Part shown: piece by piece, positions 24,206 through 31,315 of the stretch
How positions within the stretch are numbered: the stretch's first letter is position 1
Layout: the number at the start of each line of letters is the position of its first letter
Assembly (NCBI GenBank): GCA_946548065.1
Contig: CAMNPM010000022.1
Location: 1 to 38,102, forward strand
Direction: 5' to 3'
Length of the DNA: 38,102 nucleotides
DNA from: an uncultured Prevotella sp.
GTDB taxonomy: Bacteria; Bacteroidota; Bacteroidia; Bacteroidales; Bacteroidaceae
Translations under genes and position numbers: made by a program
Notes under the pieces: generated by a model
The model's input: only the letters and a program-made list of their open reading frames with translations
Told to the model about the DNA's origin: nothing
Databases searched by the model: none

Positions 24206-24234
24206 TCCCCGCTGCGTTGTCTGCGCAGCGGGGA
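24206..24234. terminator. GC-rich hairpin between the Rpn-like and PorE-like genes
   Basis: CCCCGCTGCG (24207-24216) pairs perfectly with CGCAGCGGGG (24224-24233) around a 7-base loop, and a further T-A pair closes it. Only a weak T-rich stretch (TGTTTCGTT) follows, so it could be a terminator for the upstream gene or a separate structured element. Confidence 0.5.
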
Positions 24235-24275
24235 TGTTTCGTTATGCCGTTTCAAGCGGTAGCTCGAGAGAAAGC

Positions 24276-24361
24276 GAGTTAACTCAAATCTTCCATCGAG
24301 TTGGCTCATTCAATCATATGAGTTAGCTTATTCGATGATTTGAGTTATCGGGAATTTCCCG
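24276..24361. repeat. Four GAGTT-headed direct repeats with exact 22-bp spacing, plus a palindrome
   Basis: GAGTT starts at 24276, 24298, 24320 and 24342. In units one to three it continues RRCTYA and an AT-rich remainder with shared ATC/ATTC bases. The fourth unit runs into the palindrome CGGGAATTTCCCG (24349-24361). The 22-bp period is two helical turns, so proteins bound to each unit would lie on one face. The array ends about 70 bp before the PorE-like start, and no TAnnTTTG promoter was found in this 340-bp gap. Confidence 0.6.
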
Positions 24362-24429
24362 TCGGACAATAATTAGGACCGGAATACGTTATTACATAAG
24401 TATAAATGACAGCAACAGAACATTATAAT

Positions 24430-26520
24430 ATGCGACGTAAACTCAAGCTCATCCTATGTACCACGTTGGCTCTGGTGCTCCTGACGGGATGCGGTGCCGA
24501 GCAGGCTATGAAGAAAGGCGACCGCTTCTATGCCCTGGGCGAATATTTCGACGCTGCCACGCAGTATCGGAAGGCCTATTCGCAGACCCCCAGCAAAGAA
24601 CGTGCACTGCGCGGACAGCGTGCCCTGAAGCTGGCCGACTGCTACCGCCGCATCAACTATACGCAGAAGGCCATTGCAGCCTATAACAATGCCGTGCGCT
24701 ACAAGCAGGCTGACTCGCTGACCCATTTCTTCCTGGGACAGCAGCTGATGAAGAACGGACAATACAAGGAGGCCGCCAAGCAATTCCAACAGTTTCTTGA
24801 CTCGCTGGACCACGGTGCCACGTGGGTGCAGACGGGAGACGGTGGTGCTGCGGCGCGCAGAGCTGCGGCACTGCGCAGCTACGAGCAGTTGGCGCGCAAC
24901 GGGCTGCGCTCGGCACAGATGGCTCCGGAGTGGAAAAAACAAGGGTCGGACTATACGGTGAAGCGCGAGAACCTGTTCAACTCGCGCCGTGCCGACTACT
25001 CACCCATGCTGGCGGGAGAAGAGAACAACCAGCTGTTCTTCACCTCAACGCGCAACCAGGCCAGGGGCGATGAGTACAGCGGCATCACTGGAACAAAGAA
25101 TGCCGACATCTTCGTCTCTACCAAGGATGACAAGGGCAAGTGGCAGCACCCGGAGGTGATAGACTCAGAGCTGAACACCGACTTCGACGAGGGAGCCTGC
25201 TCGTTCTCGCCCAACGGCAAGACGATGTACCTGACCCTGTGTACCACCAACCCCGACTATCCACGCTATGCCACCATCGTCACCTCCAGCCGCTCGGATG
25301 CCGCATGGAGCAAGGCTACGCAACTGAAGCTGACTCGCGACACGCTGTCGGCATACGCCCATCCAGCCGTATCGCCCGACGGACAGTGGCTCTACTTCGC
25401 CAGCAACATGGCAGGCGGACTGGGCGGCTACGACATCTGGCGCGTACGACTCACCACCAGCGGAACGGGCGGTGTCGAGAATCTGGGAGCACCCATCAAC
25501 ACACCCGGCGACGAGCTGTTCCCCACCTTCCGACCCAACGGCGACCTCTACTTCTCGAGCAACGGACACCCGGGAATGGGCGGACTGGACATATACATTG
25601 CCCGCGTATCAGACAACGTAAGCAGTAAGGATTCGCTGGCACAGCATACTGTAGGATTTACGCTCACCCATCCCGGTTTCCCGCTCAACTCGCAGGGCGA
25701 CGACTTCGGCATGACCTTCGAGGGAATGAAGAACCAGGGATACTTCGCGTCGAACCGGGGGGATGCCCGGGGGTGGGATCACATCTATTCGTTCTACAAC
25801 CCGGAGATAATACAGACGGTGAAAGGTTGGGTGTACGAGAAAGACGGCTACGAGCTACCCTCGGCACAGGTCTACATGGTGGGCAACGACGGCACTAACC
25901 TGAAGCTGAGCGTGAAGGGCGACGGCTCGTTCACCCAAGAGATACACCCTGGGGTAGACTACGTGTTCCTTGGCACCTGCAAGGGATTCCTGAACCACCA
26001 GGAGCAGCTGCGTGTGGAACCCGTCAAGAAGTCGAAAGAGTACGTGCTGCAGTTCCCCCTGGCCAACATCATGGCTCCTGTGCTGATTGACAACATCTTC
26101 TACGACTTCGACAAGGCCACGCTGCGCCCCGAGTCTGAAACAGCCCTCGACCAGCTGGTGAAGCTGCTGGAGGAGAATCCCAACATCACCATCGAGCTGT
26201 CTGCCCATACCGACTATCGCGGTTCGGCAGAGTACAACAAACGACTGTCGCAGCGTCGGGCTGAGTCGGTGGTGAACTACCTGATAGCCCACGGCATAGC
26301 CCACGACCGACTGACACCGGTAGGCTACGGCAAGGAGAAGCCCAAGGAGGTGCGCCGCAAGCTCACCGAGCGATACCCTTACCTGAAGGAGGGCGACCTT
26401 CTGACCGAGGAATACATCAAAGCCCTGTCAGAAGAAGAGCAGCAGGAAGAATGCAACCAGCTGAACCGCCGCACCGAGTTCCGCGTACTGCGAACCACCT
26501 ACGGTCTGTTTGGCAATTAA
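24430..26520 (+). CDS. porE: PorE-like lipoprotein: TPR, beta-propeller, CRD and OmpA domains
   Basis: The product has 696 residues from the ATG at 24430; an upstream ATG (24406) would spoil the lipoprotein signal. The lipobox LLTGC places the lipidated Cys at 21. Domains in order: TPR helices (28-125), PD40/WD40-like propeller blades (180-455; AVSPDGQWLYFAS and RPNGDLYFSSNG are typical), a carboxypeptidase-regulatory-like domain (463-542) and a C-terminal OmpA peptidoglycan-binding domain (553-690). The last has FYDFDKATL, Asp595 and Arg609/610 for diaminopimelate binding. This exact order is that of PorE, which links the type IX secretion machine to peptidoglycan. Other TPR-PD40-OmpA proteins exist in the phylum, so paralogy is possible. 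The two PL1 lyases upstream carry tails that this system might export. A direct-repeat array precedes it. Confidence 0.75.
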   Translation: MRRKLKLILCTTLALVLLTGCGAEQAMKKGDRFYALGEYFDAATQYRKAYSQTPSKERALRGQRALKLADCYRRINYTQKAIAAYNNAVRYKQADSLTHFFLGQQLMKNGQYKEAAKQFQQFLDSLDHGATWVQTGDGGAAARRAAALRSYEQLARNGLRSAQMAPEWKKQGSDYTVKRENLFNSRRADYSPMLAGEENNQLFFTSTRNQARGDEYSGITGTKNADIFVSTKDDKGKWQHPEVIDSELNTDFDEGACSFSPNGKTMYLTLCTTNPDYPRYATIVTSSRSDAAWSKATQLKLTRDTLSAYAHPAVSPDGQWLYFASNMAGGLGGYDIWRVRLTTSGTGGVENLGAPINTPGDELFPTFRPNGDLYFSSNGHPGMGGLDIYIARVSDNVSSKDSLAQHTVGFTLTHPGFPLNSQGDDFGMTFEGMKNQGYFASNRGDARGWDHIYSFYNPEIIQTVKGWVYEKDGYELPSAQVYMVGNDGTNLKLSVKGDGSFTQEIHPGVDYVFLGTCKGFLNHQEQLRVEPVKKSKEYVLQFPLANIMAPVLIDNIFYDFDKATLRPESETALDQLVKLLEENPNITIELSAHTDYRGSAEYNKRLSQRRAESVVNYLIAHGIAHDRLTPVGYGKEKPKEVRRKLTERYPYLKEGDLLTEEYIKALSEEEQQEECNQLNRRTEFRVLRTTYGLFGN

Positions 26521-26561
26521 AGCTTAACTCTTAAGGTCAGCTAAAGCTCTTTTTATTTTTT
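26521..26561 (+). terminator. Weak terminator after the PorE-like gene
   Basis: AGCTTA (26521-26526) and TAAAGCT (26542-26548) form a short stem with one bulge, followed by TCTTTTTATTTTTT. Confidence 0.45.
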
Positions 26562-26566
26562 AACTT

Positions 26567-26920
26567 TCATTTTTCATTGTATACCACTTCGCCCACTCCC
26601 ACGAAGAGCAGTCCGAAGAGGATGGTAGCCAGCATCAGCGGGTTGATGTTCACCGATTCAGTAGGCAGTGTGCGCAGCATCACTTCCAGATGGATGGCCA
26701 GCAGTTCCCAGCCACGCAGAGCAATGAACACCGCGATGAACACAGCCACACACAACAGCGTCCACAGGCGGTTGAACCACCTCAGGTTGAAAGCTTGCCG
26801 TTCGCGCTGCGGCAGACGCTGCATCACCCGCGCCGTGAAGCCCTCGTCGGCAATCTGCTGCTGGGCTGCACTGCTGAAAAACTGTTTCAGCAATAGTTCG
26901 TTATCTTCCGTCATATCCAT
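26567..26920 (-). CDS. DUF5056-like two-helix membrane protein, possible anti-sigma factor
   Basis: The product has 117 residues. The soluble N-terminus (MTEDNELLLKQFFSSAAQQQIADEGFTARVMQRLP) is followed by two membrane helices (about 49-69 and 94-112). It overlaps the end of the ECF sigma gene by 20 bp and is transcribed with it. Its position right behind an ECF sigma gene and its cytosolic-helix-plus-membrane layout fit an anti-sigma factor, but no anti-sigma zinc motif (HxxxCxxC) is present. The DUF5056 name is from recall. Confidence 0.7.
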   Translation of the reverse strand: MDMTEDNELLLKQFFSSAAQQQIADEGFTARVMQRLPQRERQAFNLRWFNRLWTLLCVAVFIAVFIALRGWELLAIHLEVMLRTLPTESVNINPLMLATILFGLLFVGVGEVVYNEK

Positions 26921-27428
26921 TCTTTCTTAAATAGTTAGCCAATTTCTCCTTGCCTCGCGAGAGGTGCGACTTCACCGTTCCCTCCTTCATGCCCGTTATC
27001 TCAGCCACCTTGCGGATGTCGTAGCCGTCGATGAGCTGCAGCGTGATACAAGTACGTTCGTCGGTCTTCAGCAGGCTCAGAGCACGATAGATGTCCAGCC
27101 TGAGCGTCTGATTCTCTTGACGCGAGCGTTCGGGCAGCCGCTCTACATCCTCTGTCGGGCGGTGACTGCGCGTATAGTCGTAGAATACGTTATAGGCTAT
27201 GCGCATGAGCCACGTCTGAAACGATGCCAACGCCCTGAACGACTTGATGTTGACGTATGCCTTGACGAAGGTGTCCTGCGCCAGGTCGTCGCTCAACTGA
27301 CTGTCTCCCAGCGTCTGGTTCAGGAAGAACCTCCTGACAGGCGACTGGTGGCGGCGCACGAGTTCATCGAAAGCCCGCTTGTCGCCAGCCACAGCCACCT
27401 GCACTGCGAGAGAGAGATCAGTTGTCAT
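26901..27428 (-). CDS. ECF-type RNA polymerase sigma factor
   Basis: The product has 175 residues from MTTDLSLAVQ; upstream codons overlap the PspC gene. Region 2 is at about 20-85 (DELVRRHQSPVRRFF, DDLAQDTFVKAY, SFQTWLMRIAYNVFYDYTR). Region 4 is at about 115-170 (LLKTDERTCITLQLIDGYD, then MKEGTVKSHLSRGKEKL with the DNA-reading helix). Region 3 is absent, which defines the ECF group. It starts 10 bp after the PspC gene and overlaps the DUF5056 gene, in a four-gene operon. The targets are unknown; an envelope-stress role is suggested by the membrane proteins around it. Confidence 0.9.
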   Translation of the reverse strand: MTTDLSLAVQVAVAGDKRAFDELVRRHQSPVRRFFLNQTLGDSQLSDDLAQDTFVKAYVNIKSFRALASFQTWLMRIAYNVFYDYTRSHRPTEDVERLPERSRQENQTLRLDIYRALSLLKTDERTCITLQLIDGYDIRKVAEITGMKEGTVKSHLSRGKEKLANYLRKNGYDGR

Positions 27429-27438
27429 TTCCGGTTTA

Positions 27439-27639
27439 CTATACGTTGGTAATATGCTGCTTAGCGGGTATGATAATCCACGCCACGATGTAGAACGGTA
27501 TGCCGGCAAAGGCTGTAAACAGCGTCAGTGCTGCATAGCCCAGTCGAACGGCCACAGGGTCGAAGTCCATATACTCTGCAAAACCTGCGCACACACCGCC
27601 AAACACGCGGTCGTCGCTCCTGTAAAGTCTCTTTGTCAT
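27439..27639 (-). CDS. PspC domain membrane protein
   Basis: The product has 66 residues from MTKRLYRSDD; the longer upstream open frame is noncoding in character. It is a single PspC domain: LYRS, FGGVCAGFAEYMDFDPVAVRL, then a membrane helix TLFTAFAGIPFYIVAWIIIP. PspC proteins sense or signal membrane stress; here it is encoded between DUF6249 and an ECF sigma factor, which suggests that the operon monitors the inner membrane. Confidence 0.88.
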   Translation of the reverse strand: MTKRLYRSDDRVFGGVCAGFAEYMDFDPVAVRLGYAALTLFTAFAGIPFYIVAWIIIPAKQHITNV

Positions 27640-27695
27640 AATCGTATAATGCTTAAAGTTTAACGTTCCTAAAATCTTTTTCCTTGGACAACAGT

Positions 27696-28331
27696 CTACA
27701 GCGGGGTGACATCGTTTCTCTTCTTGCCCAGCTTGCTGGCTGCTATCTTGCCCAGACCGATGCACGCCACCAGAGCACCAATTCCCCAGCCTACCTCTCC
27801 GGCAGCAAAGCCAAGGAAGAACATCAAGCCCACGCCGACAAAGAACTGCCGCATGCCCCTCTTGTACTCCTCGTCAGGATCTGCCTGCGCCTCCAGCAGA
27901 CGATCGGGAATGGGCTGTCCCTGATCCATAGCCTGCTGCGCCAGTCTCAGCCGCTGCTTGCGGTTGCGGTTGATAAAGTAGAACAAGACCACGATGATCA
28001 GCACCGGGGCCAACACGAAGATGATAAACAGCACGGCCAGCACGAACAGCAGGCCAGCCATACCCTCAACGCCAAGCTCCTTGTTAATCTGGCTCATGGC
28101 CGATGCAAAGTCGTCATCGTCGTCCCATTCGTCCCAGTTGTCTCCAACGGCTGCTCCCCCACCCGTCTGAGCCGCCGATGTCGTATCGCTGAACACCTCC
28201 ACGGCATCCTTGTTCGTTGAGTCCACCAGCTCCTCCTGCTCCCTGGGAGTATGGCGGTGCTTCTGTGCGGCTGCCTCCATCCCCATGGTCAGGGCCAGCA
28301 GCAAAGTCATTGTCATTAGTACTTTCTTCAT
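27696..28331 (-). CDS. DUF6249-like membrane protein
   Basis: The product has 211 residues from MKKVLMTMTLLLALTMGMEAAAQ, a clear signal peptide. A disordered acidic segment follows (WDEWDDDDDFASAM, about 65-80), then a strong membrane helix (about 93-122). A basic/polar stretch follows (NRNRKQRLRLAQQAMDQGQPIP), then a second hydrophobic hairpin (about 165-195). The NRxRKxRxRLAxxAxxxGQPxP segment is what I recall for DUF6249. First gene of the sigma-factor operon; probably an input or target of that circuit. Function unknown. Confidence 0.72.
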   Translation of the reverse strand: MKKVLMTMTLLLALTMGMEAAAQKHRHTPREQEELVDSTNKDAVEVFSDTTSAAQTGGGAAVGDNWDEWDDDDDFASAMSQINKELGVEGMAGLLFVLAVLFIIFVLAPVLIIVVLFYFINRNRKQRLRLAQQAMDQGQPIPDRLLEAQADPDEEYKRGMRQFFVGVGLMFFLGFAAGEVGWGIGALVACIGLGKIAASKLGKKRNDVTPL

Positions 28332-28394
28332 AATCCGTAACTTTTGTTTTATTGTTGCTTTACCCATTAGACGCACCACGCAGTCTTTTGGTTG

Positions 28395-28425
28395 CAAAAA
28401 TATAAAAAAAAGCTTTCAGAACACA
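28395..28425 (-). promoter_or_regulatory. Promoter of the sigma-factor operon
   Basis: On the minus strand TGTG (28422-28425, one mismatch), a 19-bp spacer and TATTTTTG (28395-28402). It is back to back with the HAD gene promoter. Confidence 0.5.
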
Positions 28426-28444
28426 GGCAATCATGGATTTTCTT

Positions 28445-28468
28445 CCTAATCCATTAGGTTTCTCCTAA
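28445..28468. promoter_or_regulatory. Overlapping inverted repeats at the HAD promoter
   Basis: CCTAAT-CC-ATTAGG (28445-28458) shares its right arm with TTAGG-TTTCT-CCTAA (28454-28468). The arms cover the -33 position of the rightward promoter. Confidence 0.4.
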
Positions 28469-28484
28469 AAAAATAATATCTTTG
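28454..28484 (+). promoter_or_regulatory. Promoter of the HAD phosphatase gene
   Basis: TTAG (28454-28457, one mismatch), a 19-bp spacer and TATCTTTG (28477-28484), with the ATG at 28532. Confidence 0.6.
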
Positions 28485-28531
28485 CACCCATCAAAGCAAA
28501 ATATTCACCTAAATGATACATTTTGAATAAT

Positions 28532-29176
28532 ATGATAAAACTGATAATCTTCGATTTTGACGGAACCTTGGGCGATACCCGACGGAATATCGTAACAACG
28601 ATGCAGATGACCATCCGAGAGCTGGGACTGGCGGGCCGCACCGACGACGAGTGTGCATCCAAGATAGGACTGCCTCTTGACGGCTGTTTCGAGGCATTGT
28701 ATCCAGATGAGAGCAAGGAAACTATTCAGCTTTGCACCCATACCTACAGGAGAATCTTCCAGGAGAACCTGCTGTCGATGAAGCCACAGGTGTTTCCTAA
28801 AGTTAAAGAGACGCTGATGGCTCTGAAGGAGCAAGGACTGATGCTCACGATAGCATCGTCACGCTGGCACAAGTCTTTGTCTGAGTTGACACACGACCTG
28901 GGCATTGCGGATTATATCTCAATGCTGGTAGGAGCCGATGATGTAGAGAAAGCAAAGCCCAATCCAGAACCTGTTCTGAAAACGCTCTCCGCTATGGGTT
29001 TCAAGGCGAGCGAGGCCCTCGTTGTAGGCGATATGAACGTAGATATTCTGATGGGCAAGAACGCTGGAGCAAAAACCTGCGGTGTGACCTACGGAAACGG
29101 AACGAAACAGGAACTTGAGGAGTCTGGAGCCGACTATCTCATTGACAGCTTTGAGGAACTAATAAAATTATGTTGA
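28532..29176 (+). CDS. HAD-superfamily phosphatase (phosphoglycolate phosphatase-like)
   Basis: The product has 214 residues from MIKLIIFDFDGTLGD; a TTG three codons upstream is an unlikely start. Motif I is DFDGT with nucleophile Asp8 and Asp10. Motif II is the Ser in TIASSR, motif III is the Lys in KAKPNPEP, and motif IV is GDMNVDILMGKNAG. The helical cap between motifs I and II marks subfamily IA, like Gph and beta-phosphoglucomutase. It dephosphorylates a small metabolite in the cytoplasm; the substrate cannot be read from sequence. Monocistronic. Confidence 0.88.
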   Translation: MIKLIIFDFDGTLGDTRRNIVTTMQMTIRELGLAGRTDDECASKIGLPLDGCFEALYPDESKETIQLCTHTYRRIFQENLLSMKPQVFPKVKETLMALKEQGLMLTIASSRWHKSLSELTHDLGIADYISMLVGADDVEKAKPNPEPVLKTLSAMGFKASEALVVGDMNVDILMGKNAGAKTCGVTYGNGTKQELEESGADYLIDSFEELIKLC

Positions 29177-29312
29177 GTCCTTAGTACCATCAACTGCCGT
29201 TTCAACGAATGTTCTGCCATCACTTTTTGCTAATTATCCTAAAACAATCTTAAAAGGGCTGCAAAGTTACGCGTTTTTGAATGAAAAGCGAGCGTAATTC
29301 ATCTTTTCTTGC

Positions 29313-29320
29313 TATATTTG
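29313..29320 (+). promoter_or_regulatory. Promoter -7 element of the PreA-like gene
   Basis: TATATTTG, followed by C, 20 bp before the ATG at 29341. No good -33 match at the right distance. Confidence 0.45.
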
Positions 29321-29340
29321 CAAATAAATGCTCTATAACT

Positions 29341-30801
29341 ATGCCCAGAAAGATGAATATCTACGAAGAGGCAGGCCGCTGTCTGCTATGTGATGATGCT
29401 CCCTGTACGAAGGCCTGTCAGACAGGAGACCCCGCTCGCGCCATCCGTGCCGTCCGTTTTGACAATCATAAGCCAGCCTTGCGATGGGTGAAAGACTGCA
29501 GCGATGAAGACTTGGAGCGGGCTGAGCAAGCCTGTATCCTCTATAATGGTCCTATCCACATTCGTCAGTTCATTCGCAGCATATCGGCAGACGATGTGGA
29601 CGACAGCAACTATCCCGACCTGAGCATCACCTTCTGCGGCATCCAATGCGAAAATCCCTTCTTCCTAGCCTCATCGGCTGTATGCACGAACTATGAGATG
29701 GTGGCCCATGCATTCGATTTAGGATGGGCTGGTGTGTTCTACAAGACCATCTGTATGGAGGACATCCACGAGGTGTCACCACGCTTTGATGCGATACACC
29801 ATGCTGCTAAATTTGGTGACTTTTACGGATTCCGCAATATGGAGCAGTTGAGCGAGAATAGCGTGGAGACAGATTTCGACATCCTGCACAGGCTAAAGAC
29901 CAACTATCCCACCAAGGTTGTCGTGGCCTCTATCATGGGAAAGACGGAATCGGAGTGGATGGCTCTGGCCAAGATGGCTCAGGATGCTGGTTGCGATGCC
30001 GTGGAACTGAACTTCTCCTGTCCACAGATGAAGAGCAAAGGTATGGGCAGCGACGTGGGCCAGAGTCCAGAACTGGTGAAGACCTATACAGCCTGCGTGA
30101 AACGTGCCGTAGAGATACCAGTGATAGCCAAGATGACTCCCAACATCACCCACATCACCGAACCTGCCGAGGCCTCACTGCAGGGTGGAGCTAATGCCTT
30201 GTCGGCCATCAACACCATCAAATCGGTAACTATGCGCAGAGAGGCTGAAGTCAGCAGCAGGCGCACCATCTCCGGCTATTCTGGTCGTGCCGTTCGGCCC
30301 ATAGCCCTCCGCTACGTGCTGGAAATAGCCCAAATGCCACAGCGTCCTCAGCTGAGTGGCATAGGCGGCATTGAGACTTGGCGTGACGCACTGGAATTCA
30401 TACAACTGGGGTGCAGCAATGTCCAGGTCTGCACGGCTGTCATGCAGTATGGCTATCGCATCATCGACGACTTAGTGCTCGGCCTGCAGCGCTACATGGT
30501 GAAATGCGGGGTCACAGAATTACAGCAACTGGTGGGCCAGGAGCTGGCATCGTTCGAGAGTCCCAGCCTGCTGGATCGAGACACCATCGTCTATCCGAAG
30601 TTCAATCATGACTCATGCATAGGGTGTGGCCGTTGCAAAATATCATGCAGCGACGGCGGTCATCAGGCCATTGTATTCGACAGCGAGACGCGTCGTCCCC
30701 GCTTGGTGGGTACCAAGTGTGTGGGCTGTCACCTCTGCCGGCTGGTTTGCCCGACAGGTTCCATCGGCACTACAAAGCGAACGAGGAAAAAGTTATCATA
30801 A
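29341..30801 (+). CDS. preA: PreA-like dihydropyrimidine dehydrogenase with extra N-terminal iron-sulfur domain
   Basis: The product has 486 residues from MPRKMNIYEEAGRC; an earlier frame start at 29281 lies upstream of the promoter. Residues 14-26 (CLLCDDAPCTKAC) are a cysteine cluster like that at the start of PreT and mammalian DPYD. From about residue 90 the sequence follows E. coli PreA: LSITFCGIQCENPFFLASS, NFSCPQ, GMGSDVGQSPELV, AINTIKSV, SGIGGIETW. Two ferredoxin clusters close the protein (CIGCGRCKISC and CVGCHLCRLVCP). The flavin barrel reduces uracil or thymine; electrons normally come from PreT. No preT is nearby, so the N-terminal cysteine domain may dock another electron donor. 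It converges on nrdG with a 6-bp overlap. Confidence 0.85.
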   Translation: MPRKMNIYEEAGRCLLCDDAPCTKACQTGDPARAIRAVRFDNHKPALRWVKDCSDEDLERAEQACILYNGPIHIRQFIRSISADDVDDSNYPDLSITFCGIQCENPFFLASSAVCTNYEMVAHAFDLGWAGVFYKTICMEDIHEVSPRFDAIHHAAKFGDFYGFRNMEQLSENSVETDFDILHRLKTNYPTKVVVASIMGKTESEWMALAKMAQDAGCDAVELNFSCPQMKSKGMGSDVGQSPELVKTYTACVKRAVEIPVIAKMTPNITHITEPAEASLQGGANALSAINTIKSVTMRREAEVSSRRTISGYSGRAVRPIALRYVLEIAQMPQRPQLSGIGGIETWRDALEFIQLGCSNVQVCTAVMQYGYRIIDDLVLGLQRYMVKCGVTELQQLVGQELASFESPSLLDRDTIVYPKFNHDSCIGCGRCKISCSDGGHQAIVFDSETRRPRLVGTKCVGCHLCRLVCPTGSIGTTKRTRKKLS

Positions 30802-31287
30802 AGCGGATTCCCATAGAATCACCCTGCCGGCATATAGCGACTTCTGTACATCAATCAGCCGTTGGTTGGAAGAGCCGCGGAACAGCAAGTCTGGGTCGTG
30901 GAGTGACTGGACAAAAGGTCCGTCGACAAGAACGTCGATCTGTTCCAGCAGTTCACGCTGGCTCTCTTGTATCAGGCTCTCGTAGCAGAAACCGGTGAAG
31001 CACCAGATGTCCTTGTTGGTGTGCGTATGGATAGCCCGCGCCAAGTCGGCAAAGCCTTCCGCCTGGTACATGGGGTCGCCACCCGTGAAGGTGACATTGG
31101 CAAAAGGGTCGGCCTGAATGATTTTCATCAACTGGCCGGTGGTCATCTCCCTTCCCCCTTGGAAAGCCCACGACTGGGGATTATGGCAACCCGCACAACG
31201 ATGATTGCAACCTGCACAATAGATGGAGGTCCTGAACCCAGGACCATCCACCATTGTATCTTCAATAATATCCAGAACCCTAATCAC
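30796..31287 (-). CDS. nrdG: Anaerobic ribonucleotide reductase activating enzyme (radical SAM)
   Basis: The product has 163 residues. The radical-SAM cluster motif is CNHRCAGC (Cys27, Cys31, Cys34), preceded by GFRTSIYCAG and followed by HNPQSW. FTGGDPMYQ is the SAM-binding GGE-like motif. It installs the glycyl radical on NrdD under anaerobic conditions. It lies 28 bp after nrdD, as usual. The stop overlaps the end of the convergent PreA-like gene. Confidence 0.95.
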   Translation of the reverse strand: MIRVLDIIEDTMVDGPGFRTSIYCAGCNHRCAGCHNPQSWAFQGGREMTTGQLMKIIQADPFANVTFTGGDPMYQAEGFADLARAIHTHTNKDIWCFTGFCYESLIQESQRELLEQIDVLVDGPFVQSLHDPDLLFRGSSNQRLIDVQKSLYAGRVILWESAL

Positions 31288-31315
31288 CCTCTCTCAGACA
31301 GCGATAGCTGTTTCT

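Noticed and set aside
24276..24361. CRISPR array
   Set aside because: Only five to ten bases are conserved per 22-bp unit, there are no spacers of distinct content between full repeats, and no cas genes are present.
30004..30080. Loss of the catalytic cysteine in the PreA-like enzyme (GMGSDVG instead of GMGLACG of DPYD)
   Set aside because: As I recall, E. coli PreA has the same GSDVG sequence, so this is a family trait and not a local defect.
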